Positions 12,469-20,559 of a DNA stretch of 64,000 nucleotides are shown here, piece by piece. The stretch's first letter is position 1. Each line of letters opens with the position of its first letter. The notes beneath the pieces are model-generated. The model had not been told where the DNA came from, ran no database searches, and worked only from the letters and a program-made list of their open reading frames with translations. Location: the NCBI GenBank assembly GCA_026392455.1, contig JAPLCB010000011.1:62001-126000 (forward strand), read 5' to 3'. This stretch comes from Propionibacteriales bacterium. Lineage in GTDB: Bacteria; Actinomycetota; Actinomycetes; Propionibacteriales; Nocardioidaceae. The position numbers and the translations under genes were made by a program.

Positions 12469-13131
12469 TCAGCTCATCGCGTCCGCGACTGAACGCCTCG
12501 GAGCGGTCGACCGCAAGTGCCACGCGATGGCGACGCTCGTCGTCGCTGCCCATCCGCACCAGAGCGACGCGAACCCGTCGATCGTGAGGTAGGCCAGGAC
12601 CACGACCGCGAACAGGTTGACCACGCCGAAGTAGGCGATCCGGCGGTAGCCCGACAGGAGCATCGATCCGCACGTCGCAACGACGTAGGCGGCGCTGATC
12701 AGCACCCCCGCTCGGAGGTCGGTTCCGTAGGCGATGTGGTTATCGCCCAGGCGGGCCGTCACCGGCCCGCGAATCATCGCGGCCAGGAGGACAGCCGACA
12801 CCGCACCGCCCAGCAGGACGAAGACCGTCATCAGGCTCTTCCTGGAGCCGGGCGGCTCCAGGGCTCGGATCGCGAGCGGCACGTAGACGGGCAGGACGAC
12901 GAAGGCGAACACCAGGTAGACCCAGGTGGCGGGACCGACCCACGCTTCCGGGAGGTCCCGTCGCAGTCCGAACCACACCAGCGCCTCCGTCAGCTGGTGG
13001 ACCCCGAAGAGCAGAGGGAGCGCCGCGAACGCCAGGTGGTCGTGCCGGAGTCGGACGTGACGGAGCGCGTCGATCCCGATCACTGCGAGAACTGCTCCGC
13101 TGACCAGGTCAGCCTCAGGAGAGAAGCACAT
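12469..13131 (-). CDS. DUF6629-type membrane protein
   Basis: 220 residues with about six or seven hydrophobic segments. The N-terminus [12 protein letters not shown] and the following [17 protein letters not shown] match a small actinobacterial membrane family that I recall as DUF6629. The His/Glu pair in that helix may be functional. The ATG lies 17 bp inside the end of the upstream gene (13115-13618), so the two are probably translated together. Function unknown. Confidence 0.75.
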   Translation of the reverse strand: MCFSPEADLVSGAVLAVIGIDALRHVRLRHDHLAFAALPLLFGVHQLTEALVWFGLRRDLPEAWVGPATWVYLVFAFVVLPVYVPLAIRALEPPGSRKSLMTVFVLLGGAVSAVLLAAMIRGPVTARLGDNHIAYGTDLRAGVLISAAYVVATCGSMLLSGYRRIAYFGVVNLFAVVVLAYLTIDGFASLWCGWAATTSVAIAWHLRSTAPRRSVADAMS

Positions 13132-13618
13132 GGTCAGCCCGCGGAAGCCCGCTGCTCACCGTCGCGTCCCGGCGCGCCAGGACGACGACGAGGACGAGGG
13201 CCGGAACGGACCACAACCAGACCCCGAAGCCGAACAACATCAGCAGCACGTGGAACACGACCACGGCCACCCAACCTGCTCTGGCACAGCGGCCCCCGAC
13301 GAGGAGGAGGATCCCGACCGTCGTTTCCGCTGCCATGAGCAACAGCCCGAACACGACCGAATGGGCCATGAAGATCTGCTGCCAGCCCTCGCGGACGAAC
13401 CCGAAGAGGCCGGCATCAGCGAAGTGTCGGTACGTCTCGGTGTCAGCGGCGACCAACCCGAGGTGCACTCCTCCCATCGAGAGGAAGAATCCACCCACGA
13501 CCGGCCCGCCCCAATGCCGGCGCGGCAGTGCGCTGGCCGCACTGCGCGCACTGGCTTCGTTCCCGTCGGAACGAGCCGGGTGGACCTCGGCGATCCGCAC
13601 CTGGCTTCTGGTCCTCAT
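13115..13618 (-). CDS. Small four-helix membrane protein, hypothetical
   Basis: About 167 residues with a basic N-terminal tail of about 45 residues and four hydrophobic helices (starting VVGGFFLSMGG). A conserved-looking YRHFADAGLFGFVREGW segment lies between helices one and two. The frame runs upstream to 13807, but that part is basic and unlike protein, so the ATG at 13618 is taken as start; only a GGAG two bases away precedes it, so the exact start is unsure. It forms a two-gene unit with the DUF6629-type gene. Function unknown. Confidence 0.6.
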   Translation of the reverse strand: MRTRSQVRIAEVHPARSDGNEASARSAASALPRRHWGGPVVGGFFLSMGGVHLGLVAADTETYRHFADAGLFGFVREGWQQIFMAHSVVFGLLLMAAETTVGILLLVGGRCARAGWVAVVVFHVLLMLFGFGVWLWSVPALVLVVVLARRDATVSSGLPRADHVLLS

Positions 13619-13805
13619 CACTCCAAGATCGCTCGTCAGCGGTACAGCGGACAGAGGCGGACGACCCCCATCGCTGTCCGAACGGCCTGTCGGATCGGCG
13701 AGCTTCCCATCGAGGGACCCACACGCCCGCCGAAGGGACGAATGCCTCGCTGCGGGTGACGTTCGGCACCAGACACGCCCCGGTGAACGGTGGTCGGCTG
13801 GGAGC

Positions 13806-15254
13806 ATGGATCGGTCTCACTCGCTGGATGCGGCGTTTCTCGAGCTCGACGACGACCAGTCGGCGTTGCACATCGCCAGCGTGGCGATCTTCGCGGGGCC
13901 GGTGCCCTCTCAGCAGAAGGTCGAAGCCGCACTCGCTCGCCGACTGGTGCTGGTACCCCGGCTTCGACAGCAGCTGATGACCGTGCCGTTCGCGCTCGGC
14001 CGACCGGTGTGGGTCGACGACCCTGACTTCGCCCTGACCTCGCACCTGCGCCGGACGGCCCTGCCCGAGCCGACCGATGAGGCCCTGCACGAAGCGGTGG
14101 ACAGGATCCTGAGCGAGCACCTCGATCACGACCTGCCGCTGTGGGAGGACGTCGTGGTCGAAGGGCTGAGCCGAGGGCGGTGGGCCCTGGTGACCAAGGT
14201 TCACCACACGATGGTCGACGGTATCGCCGGAACCGACCTGCTCTCGACCATGCTTGACACCTCAGCGCGGGCCCCCTCGCCAGCACCGGCCGCGCCCTGG
14301 TCACCGGACCCGCGCCCCGGCCTGACGCGGTTGGTCGGTGATGCGGTGAAGAGCCAGAGCCGACTGAGGGTCACCGAGCTGCGCGCTCTTCCCCGCGCCG
14401 CAGCTCGGGTCGCCCGGCACCCGCGTACGGTCGCCGCCAAGGCGTTGCGAACGGGTCGCGGCCTGCTCGGGCTCGCCTCGGCCGCGATGCCTACGGGGCC
14501 GTCGACGCTGGTCGGCCCCCTGGGTATCGACCGGACCTACCGGTGGAGCGAGATCGACCTCGCCGAAGCGTTGCAGGTGCACGAACAGCTGGGCGGCACC
14601 CTCAACGACCTCGTGCTGGCCGTCGTCACCCGCGCGTTCCGTGACCTGCTGATCAGCCGGGGAGAAGTCCCTGCCCCTCACGCGGTTCGCTGCCTGGTCC
14701 CGGTCTCGGTGCGCCGCGCGGACCAGCGCGGAACCTTCGACAACCAGGTCTCAGCCCTCCTCACGACCCTGCCGATCGAGCTGGACGATGCCCGCGACCG
14801 GCTCAACGAGGTCGCGGTCCGGATGCGTGCGGCCAAGGCAGCCCACGAGGCCGAGGCGGGCGAGTGGGTCACCCGGGTCGCCGATGCGGTCCCGCCGGCT
14901 GCGCTGACCCCGTTCCTGCACCTGGCGTTCCGGGTCCCCCACCGCAACCTCACCACGGTGGTGACCAACGTGCCAGGTCCGAGCGAGCGGCTGTTCCTCG
15001 CCGGTCGGCGGATGCTGGCCGCGTACCCCTACGTGCCTATCGCGGACCGGCTGCGCATCGGGGTCGCGATCACGTCGTACGACGACAGGCTGCTGTTCGG
15101 CGTCACCGCCGACCTGGCGTCGACCCCCGATCTGGGCGTGTTCGTCCAGGGTCTGGAGGACGGCTTCGCCGAGCTGGTCACGCTGGCGACCGGAAAGCCG
15201 GCGCGAACTGCCCGGACGGACCGGCGCACCCGAGCAACGAGGACGGCACGATGA
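13806..15254 (+). CDS. Wax ester synthase/diacylglycerol acyltransferase (WS/DGAT) 1
   Basis: 482 residues. It transfers acyl groups from acyl-CoA to alcohols or diacylglycerol, making wax esters or triacylglycerol stored in lipid bodies at the membrane. The start MDRSHSLDAAFLELDDD is family-typical. The catalytic HHxxxDG motif is present (VHHTMVDGIAGTD), and the C-terminal domain has the conserved TTVVTNVPGPSERLFLAG segment. The frame is open upstream but not family-like, so this ATG is chosen. It overlaps the second WS/DGAT by 4 bp. Confidence 0.9.
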   Translation: MDRSHSLDAAFLELDDDQSALHIASVAIFAGPVPSQQKVEAALARRLVLVPRLRQQLMTVPFALGRPVWVDDPDFALTSHLRRTALPEPTDEALHEAVDRILSEHLDHDLPLWEDVVVEGLSRGRWALVTKVHHTMVDGIAGTDLLSTMLDTSARAPSPAPAAPWSPDPRPGLTRLVGDAVKSQSRLRVTELRALPRAAARVARHPRTVAAKALRTGRGLLGLASAAMPTGPSTLVGPLGIDRTYRWSEIDLAEALQVHEQLGGTLNDLVLAVVTRAFRDLLISRGEVPAPHAVRCLVPVSVRRADQRGTFDNQVSALLTTLPIELDDARDRLNEVAVRMRAAKAAHEAEAGEWVTRVADAVPPAALTPFLHLAFRVPHRNLTTVVTNVPGPSERLFLAGRRMLAAYPYVPIADRLRIGVAITSYDDRLLFGVTADLASTPDLGVFVQGLEDGFAELVTLATGKPARTARTDRRTRATRTAR

Positions 15255-16651
15255 GCCGGTTCACGATGTCGGCCGTCGACGCCGCGTGGCTGCGGATGGA
15301 CCGCCCGACCAACCTGATGGTGGTCACGTCGGTCATGTGGTTCGACGAGCAGGTCGACCCGGACGCTATTCGCGACCTGATCACCAGCAGGCTGATCACC
15401 CGCTTCCCGCGCTTCTCCCAACGGGTGGTCGAGGACCACGGGCTGTACTGGGAGGACGTCGACGACTTCGACGTGAACCAGCACCTGCACCCGACCAGGC
15501 TGCCCGCTCCGGCCGACAAGTCAGCGCTGGAGGAGTTCACCGGGACCCTGATCGGCGTACCGCTTCCCTGGAACCGGCCGCTGTGGGACCTGTACCTGAT
15601 CGACAACCTCGGCCCTGGCTCCGCCCTCGTCTTCCGGATGCACCACTGCATCGCGGACGGCATCGCGCTGGCCAGGCTGCTGCTGTCCCTGACCGACGAC
15701 CCGGACACCGACCCGGTCGACCTGGCAGAACCAGTCGCGAACGCCCGGCCGAGCCTCGTCTCCGCGGCCTTCCACGAAGCCGTCGACGTCGCCCTGCACC
15801 CGATCCGCCTGCAAGCCCTCGCCCACCCCCGTCGACTGCTGGACCTGGGCCGCGAGATGATCGCCGACGGTGCTGCGCTGGCCAAGCTGGCGACGCTCCC
15901 GGCCGATCACGCGACGGCCCTGCGCGGGACCGCCGGGGTCGACAAGCAGGTCGTCTGGTCGAACCCGATCGGCCTGGACCGGATCCGCGACGCCGGGCAC
16001 CTGACCGGCTCGACGGTCAACGACCTGCTGCTCACCGCGGTCACCGGCGCGCTTCGCACCCACCTCGTACGACGACGCAGCTCCGTCCACGACATCAGGG
16101 CGATCGTTCCCTTCAACCTCAGGCCGATGGACCAGCCACTGCCTGCAGAGCTGGGCAACATGTTCGGCCTCGTCTACCTGCAGCTGCCGCTCACCACGGC
16201 CGACCGCACGGAGCGGCTGCGGGTGATGGCGCAGCGGATGCGGGCGATCAAGGAGTCCGCCGAGGGCCTCGTCGCCTACGCGATCCTCGAGCTGGTCGGG
16301 TTGGCACCGCCGGCCGTCGAGAACCTGGCGATCGACGTCTTCGCGTCCAAGGGCACCGGAGTGATGACCAACGTGCCGGGGCCCCGGCACGCGGTACGGC
16401 TGGCCGGCACGGAGCTGCGTGGCACGATCGGCTGGGGCCCGACGTCAGGAGACCTCGGCCTGGGCGTGGCCCTGTTCAGCTACGCGGGCTCGGTCACCAT
16501 CGGCCTGTGCGTCGACGTCGGCCTGGTCCCCGACGCGAAGACCTTGCTCAGTGACGTGGTCGCTGAGCTGGAAGCGCTGATCGAACCGCACGAACGCCCC
16601 GAGCCGGTCGGCTCCGCGACCACGGCCCTGCACGGCTCCGCGGCCCCGTGA
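15251..16651 (+). CDS. Wax ester synthase/diacylglycerol acyltransferase (WS/DGAT) 2
   Basis: 466 residues. The HHxxxDG motif is intact (MHHCIADGIALA), with MSAVDAAWLRMDRPTNLM at the start and GVMTNVPGPRHAVRLAG near the end. The ATG overlaps the previous stop (ATGA), so the two enzymes are probably translationally coupled. They are diverged paralogues, not a recent duplication, and may differ in acyl acceptor or function as a pair. No lipase or phasin gene is adjacent. Membrane-associated storage-lipid synthesis is inferred from the family. Confidence 0.9.
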   Translation: MSRFTMSAVDAAWLRMDRPTNLMVVTSVMWFDEQVDPDAIRDLITSRLITRFPRFSQRVVEDHGLYWEDVDDFDVNQHLHPTRLPAPADKSALEEFTGTLIGVPLPWNRPLWDLYLIDNLGPGSALVFRMHHCIADGIALARLLLSLTDDPDTDPVDLAEPVANARPSLVSAAFHEAVDVALHPIRLQALAHPRRLLDLGREMIADGAALAKLATLPADHATALRGTAGVDKQVVWSNPIGLDRIRDAGHLTGSTVNDLLLTAVTGALRTHLVRRRSSVHDIRAIVPFNLRPMDQPLPAELGNMFGLVYLQLPLTTADRTERLRVMAQRMRAIKESAEGLVAYAILELVGLAPPAVENLAIDVFASKGTGVMTNVPGPRHAVRLAGTELRGTIGWGPTSGDLGLGVALFSYAGSVTIGLCVDVGLVPDAKTLLSDVVAELEALIEPHERPEPVGSATTALHGSAAP

Positions 16652-16832
16652 CCCGAGGGGGAACGCCTCGCCAGCAGGTTCGAGATCGGCCTGGCTCTTG
16701 ACGTGCCGCCGGCACTGAGCGTCGAGCACCTGGTCAGCCGATCCTGACGTGGAGCCGGGAGGTCAGCGTCCTCGCACCCTCGACCGACGAACTGTCGACC
16801 GGATGACAAGTCGGGCACGGTCGGAAGATGCC

Positions 16833-17345
16833 CTAGATGAAGAGGAGCTGGGCCCCGGCAGACTTCTCGATGAAGTCGGCGGCGCTGATGATGGCCTCCA
16901 CCTCGTCGTAGAGGTCGTCAGGTTGCAGGTGCTGCATGTCCGCCGACATCCGACAGGCCCACAGGTGACCGCCCGAGTCGACGATCTGCTGGAGGAACTC
17001 GGGGACCTCGGGGATGCCGAGCTCGTCGATGGACTTCTTGAGCTGGTGGGTCGCCATCGCGGTCATCCCCGGCAGGCCGCCCAGTCCTTGAGGCAGGTGG
17101 GTTGCCGTGTTGCCGAGCATGGTGAACTTCAGGTCGCCCATGGTCTTCTTGTTGATCATGTCGAAGCCCCAGAAGGTGAAGAACAGGTGCGTCTCGACGC
17201 CCTCGCCCAGTGCCGCGTTAGCCAGGACGAGCGCCGGGTAGGCCATGTCCAGGTTGCCCTTCGAGCAGATGATCGCCAACTTCCGACCCGTGTCACCATC
17301 CTCGAACGACGGGACGATGGGGGCGCTCTCGGTGATGCTCATCAT
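16833..17345 (-). CDS. DsrE2-like sulfur carrier protein
   Basis: 170 residues of the DsrE/DsrF/DrsH superfamily. Two conserved cysteine contexts are visible: IICSKGNLDMAYPALVLANAA near the N-terminus and LWACRMSADMQHL in the C-terminal half, as in DsrE2 proteins that carry persulfide sulfur. The hydrophobic THLFFTFWGFDMI is also typical. It has a strong AAGGAG ribosome site. It is the last gene of a three-gene operon with TusE and SQR, 9 bp after TusE. Role: accepts or passes sulfane sulfur; partner order is inferred. Confidence 0.87.
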   Translation of the reverse strand: MMSITESAPIVPSFEDGDTGRKLAIICSKGNLDMAYPALVLANAALGEGVETHLFFTFWGFDMINKKTMGDLKFTMLGNTATHLPQGLGGLPGMTAMATHQLKKSIDELGIPEVPEFLQQIVDSGGHLWACRMSADMQHLQPDDLYDEVEAIISAADFIEKSAGAQLLFI

Positions 17346-17354
17346 GGACTCCTT

Positions 17355-17669
17355 CTAGACGCAGCCGTGGGGCTTGGGCAGGCCGGCGACGTAGGCGAGC
17401 TTCTTCGCCGGCTTCTGGGGGAAGAGCTGGAACAGCGACTTGGTCGGGATGCCCCCGATCACGCTGATCCTGCGCAGGGTGGCGGTCTCGCCCTCCTGGG
17501 CGAAGTCGTCGCGCAGGAAGCGGATGGCCTTCCAGTGCTCGTCGGTCAGGTCGATGCCGATCCCGGCCGCGAGCGTCTTCGCCAAGGGCTCGCTCCATTC
17601 GTCCGGATCCGTCATGAAACCTTCGTCGTTGACGTGGATCAGGTGTCCGTCGATGGTGGTGGTGGGCAT
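17355..17669 (-). CDS. TusE/DsrC family sulfur relay protein
   Basis: 104 residues ending in PKPHGCV with the penultimate cysteine that carries sulfur in DsrC/TusE proteins. The family core includes DEWSEPLAKTLAAGIGI, HWKAIRFLRDDF and GGIPTKSLFQLFP. The second cysteine that dissimilatory DsrC has about ten residues earlier is absent (Ala/Gly region), so this is TusE-like in its chemistry. It sits between SQR and DsrE2 with only 5 and 9 bp gaps, pointing to one sulfur-transfer chain. Cytosolic. Confidence 0.9.
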   Translation of the reverse strand: MPTTTIDGHLIHVNDEGFMTDPDEWSEPLAKTLAAGIGIDLTDEHWKAIRFLRDDFAQEGETATLRRISVIGGIPTKSLFQLFPQKPAKKLAYVAGLPKPHGCV

Positions 17670-17674
17670 GCCGT

Positions 17675-18919
17675 TCAGGCCTCCTTGCTCGGGTAGTACT
17701 TCCCTGCCATGGACATCTGCGAGGGCAGTGGGATGCGGCGACCGGGAAGCAGGACGTTCCAGTAGAGGTGGCGGAACGCCAGCTTTCCGAGGTGATTGGT
17801 CCGGGTCTCCTTGAGCAGGCTCATCGGCCCGAGGTGCGGCACCGGGTACTTCCCCGGAAGAGGCTGGGTGTCGTAGTTGAAGTCGATGAGCAGAGCCTTG
17901 TCGTCGCCGGACTCGACGAAGCAGTTCGCGTGTCCGTCGAACGACCCGGTCATCGGCAGTCCCTGGATGTGCTGGACGAAGTTGTCGACGAAGATCTCGA
18001 CCGCGAAGTGGGCCACTGACCCGGCCTTCGACGCCGGGATGTCGCTGGCGTCTCCGACTGCGAACAGGTTGTCGTAACCGGTCGACAGCAGCGTGTGCTT
18101 GTCGACCGGCACGTAGTTGAGCTCGTCGCCGAGGCCCGAGCGCGCGACGAAATCGGCGCCCATGTTGACCGGGACGGTGACCAGCAGGTCGAAGGGCACC
18201 TCGCGGTCGTCGTAGGAGACGAGGACCCGCTGCTCGTCGTCGATCCGTTCGACCATGAAGTCCGGCTCGAGGTGGATCTTGCGTTCCGCGAGCATCGCGC
18301 CCAGACGTTCAGAGGCGACCGGCTGGGTGAACGCGCCGTCGAGCGGTGTCACGAAGATCAGCTCCACCCGGTCCCGCATGCCCCTGCTGCGCAGCCACGC
18401 CTCCACCAGGAACGTGAACTCCAACGGAGCAACCGGGCACTTGATCGGCATCTCGGCGATGTGGACGACCAACCGACCGCGCTCGAAGTTCTGGAGTGCG
18501 ACAGCCAGCGCCTCGGCGCCTTCGAGGGTGTAGAAGTCGAAGATCGACGTTCTCCACTGGTCGCCGAGCATCCCAGGGGTCTGGTCCGGTCGAGGGGTGG
18601 TACCGCTCGCGATCACCAGGTAGTCGTACGGGAGCCGCCGGCCGTCCGAGAGAAGTACTGCGTTCTCCGCAGCAACGACCCTGTCGACCTCACCGAGGAC
18701 CAGGTCGACGCCCTCAGCCAGGAGAGAACGTCGGGAGCGGACCAGTTCTTCGCGGGTGTACGTACCGAAGGGGACGAACAGGTAGCCGGGCTGGTAGTGG
18801 TGCTCGTCGTCCTGGTCCACGATGGTGATGTTCCACGCGCCGTCGTCGAGCCGGTGCCGCAACTTGTTCGCGATCATGGTGCCAGCGGTACCTGCCCCCA
18901 GGATGAGTAAGGTGCTCAT
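17675..18919 (-). CDS. Sulfide:quinone oxidoreductase-like flavoprotein
   Basis: 414 residues. The N-terminal FAD site is LLILGAGTAGTMIANKL, and the second dinucleotide segment ends YDYLVIASGTTPRPDQ. The C-terminal FAD motif is NLFAVGDASDIPASKAGS. Cysteines at MPIKCPVAP and HANCFVESG are candidates for the redox pair; SQRs use two or three. The C-terminal amphipathic stretch fits membrane attachment. It oxidises sulfide and probably passes electrons to menaquinone; the sulfane product could go to the TusE and DsrE2 proteins encoded just downstream. Ribosome site GGGAGG. Confidence 0.85.
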   Translation of the reverse strand: MSTLLILGAGTAGTMIANKLRHRLDDGAWNITIVDQDDEHHYQPGYLFVPFGTYTREELVRSRRSLLAEGVDLVLGEVDRVVAAENAVLLSDGRRLPYDYLVIASGTTPRPDQTPGMLGDQWRTSIFDFYTLEGAEALAVALQNFERGRLVVHIAEMPIKCPVAPLEFTFLVEAWLRSRGMRDRVELIFVTPLDGAFTQPVASERLGAMLAERKIHLEPDFMVERIDDEQRVLVSYDDREVPFDLLVTVPVNMGADFVARSGLGDELNYVPVDKHTLLSTGYDNLFAVGDASDIPASKAGSVAHFAVEIFVDNFVQHIQGLPMTGSFDGHANCFVESGDDKALLIDFNYDTQPLPGKYPVPHLGPMSLLKETRTNHLGKLAFRHLYWNVLLPGRRIPLPSQMSMAGKYYPSKEA

Positions 18920-18948
18920 CGATCCTCCCTGACCGTTCGCGTGCCTTC

Positions 18949-18954
18949 AGGCTA
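18949..18954 (-). promoter_or_regulatory. Candidate -10 box of the SQR-TusE-DsrE2 operon
   Basis: TAGCCT on the minus strand, 29 bases before the SQR ATG. It would give a short leader of about 22 bases containing the GGGAGG site. No matching -35 box was identified. Confidence 0.4.
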
Positions 18955-19176
18955 GGAAGCAACCAGGTCGCCCCCCAGAGCCGAACGGCCCGGGTCGGAG
19001 GGTCTGATGGCAGCGCGCCACGGCCTGGGTCACGTCGCGCCGCCTCGCCTCAGCGCGGGTCTGTCGGCGTCCGCGGCCCTGCGCACCCTGTGGATCAACA
19101 GGATTTCGCGGAGACGACGACTCGGGAACAGTCGGGTCTACCAGCTTCCACCCACTCCGCCCCCTCAGGAGCCCCC

Positions 19177-19761
19177 ATGAAGTCACTCCTCGCCCTTCCG
19201 GTCCTCACCACCGTTCTGCTCCTGGTCGCCGGTCCCGCAGCCCAGGCCGACGTCGCCGGTCACCACAACCGCACCGGCGACGTCCGCACCCGGCCGCTGG
19301 GCCTGTCCGCACCGGTCGAGTCCACTGCGGCTCCGCGGATGGCGCGTGCTGACATCACCCGGATCAGGGTCGACCACGGCGCTCGGCAGGTCCGGCTGAC
19401 GCTGACCCTGCGCAACCTGGCGAAGGTCGGCGGCGAGACCTGGTTCCACGCCACCGTCCGCACCGACCGGGACGAGCGACAGGTCGCGTTCCGAACGGCT
19501 CCGGGGCTCCGGGACGGCTCACGGGTGCTGTTCCGCGATGGCCGCGGCAACCCGCTGGCCTGCCGTGGTCTGGGCCGGTCGGTGAGCTACTCCACCAACA
19601 CGGCGACCATCTCGGTGCCGCGACGCTGCCTGGCGAACCCCGACTACGTCCGGGTCCTGGCCACCGTCGAGCTCCGCGAGAACCACCGGATCTACGAGGA
19701 CGCCGCCTACACCAGCGGAGCGGACCAGCGCCTGGTCTACGGGCCCCGGGTGTACCGGTGA
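19177..19761 (+). CDS. Secreted protein, hypothetical
   Basis: 194 residues with a clear Sec signal peptide (LLALPVLTTVLLLVAGPAAQA) and a mature beta-rich domain (RMARADITRIRVDHGARQV and RQVRLTLTLRNL). AGGAG lies just before this ATG, whereas upstream in-frame starts add non-signal-like sequence. A paired Cys (LACRGLGR, PRRCLANPD) suggests a disulfide. It resembles other uncharacterised actinobacterial exported proteins; no enzyme motif is visible. The stop overlaps the next frame by 4 bp. Confidence 0.7.
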   Translation: MKSLLALPVLTTVLLLVAGPAAQADVAGHHNRTGDVRTRPLGLSAPVESTAAPRMARADITRIRVDHGARQVRLTLTLRNLAKVGGETWFHATVRTDRDERQVAFRTAPGLRDGSRVLFRDGRGNPLACRGLGRSVSYSTNTATISVPRRCLANPDYVRVLATVELRENHRIYEDAAYTSGADQRLVYGPRVYR

Positions 19762-20132
19762 CGACGGCCGAGCTCCGCACCGTCGAGTCGTCGGAGGAAC
19801 CGATGCCCTCCGGACCGTGCGACGTGGTCACTCCGTGTCGTCCTGACCCCCGTCACTGCACCAGCCTGCTGCCGGGGCACAACCTGCACACCGTCAGGTC
19901 GACCTTGGCCGGCCAGGCCCCCCGGCAGTGGCAGACGTCCACCGTGGAGGAGATCAACGGTCTCGTCCTGACCCTCCTGGTCGCCGGCGACCCCGGGCCC
20001 GTGCTGGCCTGGCACCATCGCCCCCTCGAACGGCAGCTCGCCCCCGGGGACCAGGTCCGGCTGCACCACTCGCAGGGACTGATCGAGGTGGGCCGGAGCT
20101 GGCTCTCGGTGATCCGCTCGAGTGCCGAGTAG
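19758..20132 (+). CDS. Hypothetical protein
   Basis: 124 residues, GTG start overlapping the secreted-protein gene by 4 bp. It is soluble, with no signal peptide. The only notable features are three cysteines near the N-terminus (PCDVVTPCRPDPRHC) and a HHRPLERQLAPGDQVRLHH segment. Not recognised. Coupling to the previous gene and the terminator palindrome just after its stop support it as real, but coding evidence is moderate. Confidence 0.5.
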   Translation: MTTAELRTVESSEEPMPSGPCDVVTPCRPDPRHCTSLLPGHNLHTVRSTLAGQAPRQWQTSTVEEINGLVLTLLVAGDPGPVLAWHHRPLERQLAPGDQVRLHHSQGLIEVGRSWLSVIRSSAE

Positions 20133-20143
20133 GTCCGGACGCA

Positions 20144-20183
20144 CGTGACCGCCCGTACGACGATCGTCGTACGGGCGGTCACG
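20144..20183. terminator. Perfect 40-bp palindrome, bidirectional terminator
   Basis: Two 20-base halves are exact reverse complements with no spacer (20144-20163 and 20164-20183). It lies between convergent genes, 11 bases after the stop at 20132 and 6 bases before the end of hup. It would form a very stable hairpin in either transcript, with no T-run. Bidirectional termination is the simplest reading. Confidence 0.8.
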
Positions 20184-20189
20184 GTCAGA

Positions 20190-20462
20190 TCAGTTGACGC
20201 TCTTCTTCAGCGCCGAGGCCGGCTTGAAGGCCGGCGCGTTCGAGGCTGCGATCTGGATCTCGGCACCGGTCTGCGGGTTGCGGCCGGTCCGGGCTGCGCG
20301 GTGACGGACCTCGAAGGTGCCGAAGCCGGCGATGGCGACAGCGTCACCCTTGGCGAGCGCGCCACCGATGGCCTCGGTGAGGGCGTCCAGGACACGCTCG
20401 ACCTCGGCGCGGGAGACGTCCAACGAGCCTGCGGCGGCTTCGGTGAGTTCCTTCTTGTTCAA
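20190..20462 (-). CDS. hup: HU-type DNA-binding protein
   Basis: A 90-residue histone-like protein that bends and compacts DNA as a dimer. It starts NKKELTEAAAGSLDVSRAEVE, has the GFGTFEVRHRAARTGRNPQTG arm region, and ends PAFKPASALKKSVN. It lacks the long Lys/Ala/Pro-rich C-terminal tail of the main mycobacterial HU, so it is a short, E. coli-like form. The TTG at 20462 gives the canonical length and follows GAAGGAAA; a GTG 15 bases upstream is a possible alternative. It is followed by a strong palindromic terminator. Confidence 0.92.
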   Translation of the reverse strand: MNKKELTEAAAGSLDVSRAEVERVLDALTEAIGGALAKGDAVAIAGFGTFEVRHRAARTGRNPQTGAEIQIAASNAPAFKPASALKKSVN

Positions 20463-20559
20463 CGGATTTCCTTCCACTGGTGAATTCTCCGGTCTGCGGA
20501 GATTGAACAGGAACCTCGCAACGTCGCCGGAACCGGGGTCGGGATCCCCGCCTGCCGGA

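Noticed and set aside
12398-12673. Upstream extension of the DUF255 protein
   Set aside because: It overlaps the DUF6629-type gene and is Arg-rich. The GTG at 12397 has a strong ribosome site and starts the conserved domain.
19081-19100. DnaA-box-like CTGTGGATCAACAGG
   Set aside because: A single imperfect match with no cluster of boxes, no dnaA or dnaN gene and no AT-rich unwinding element.
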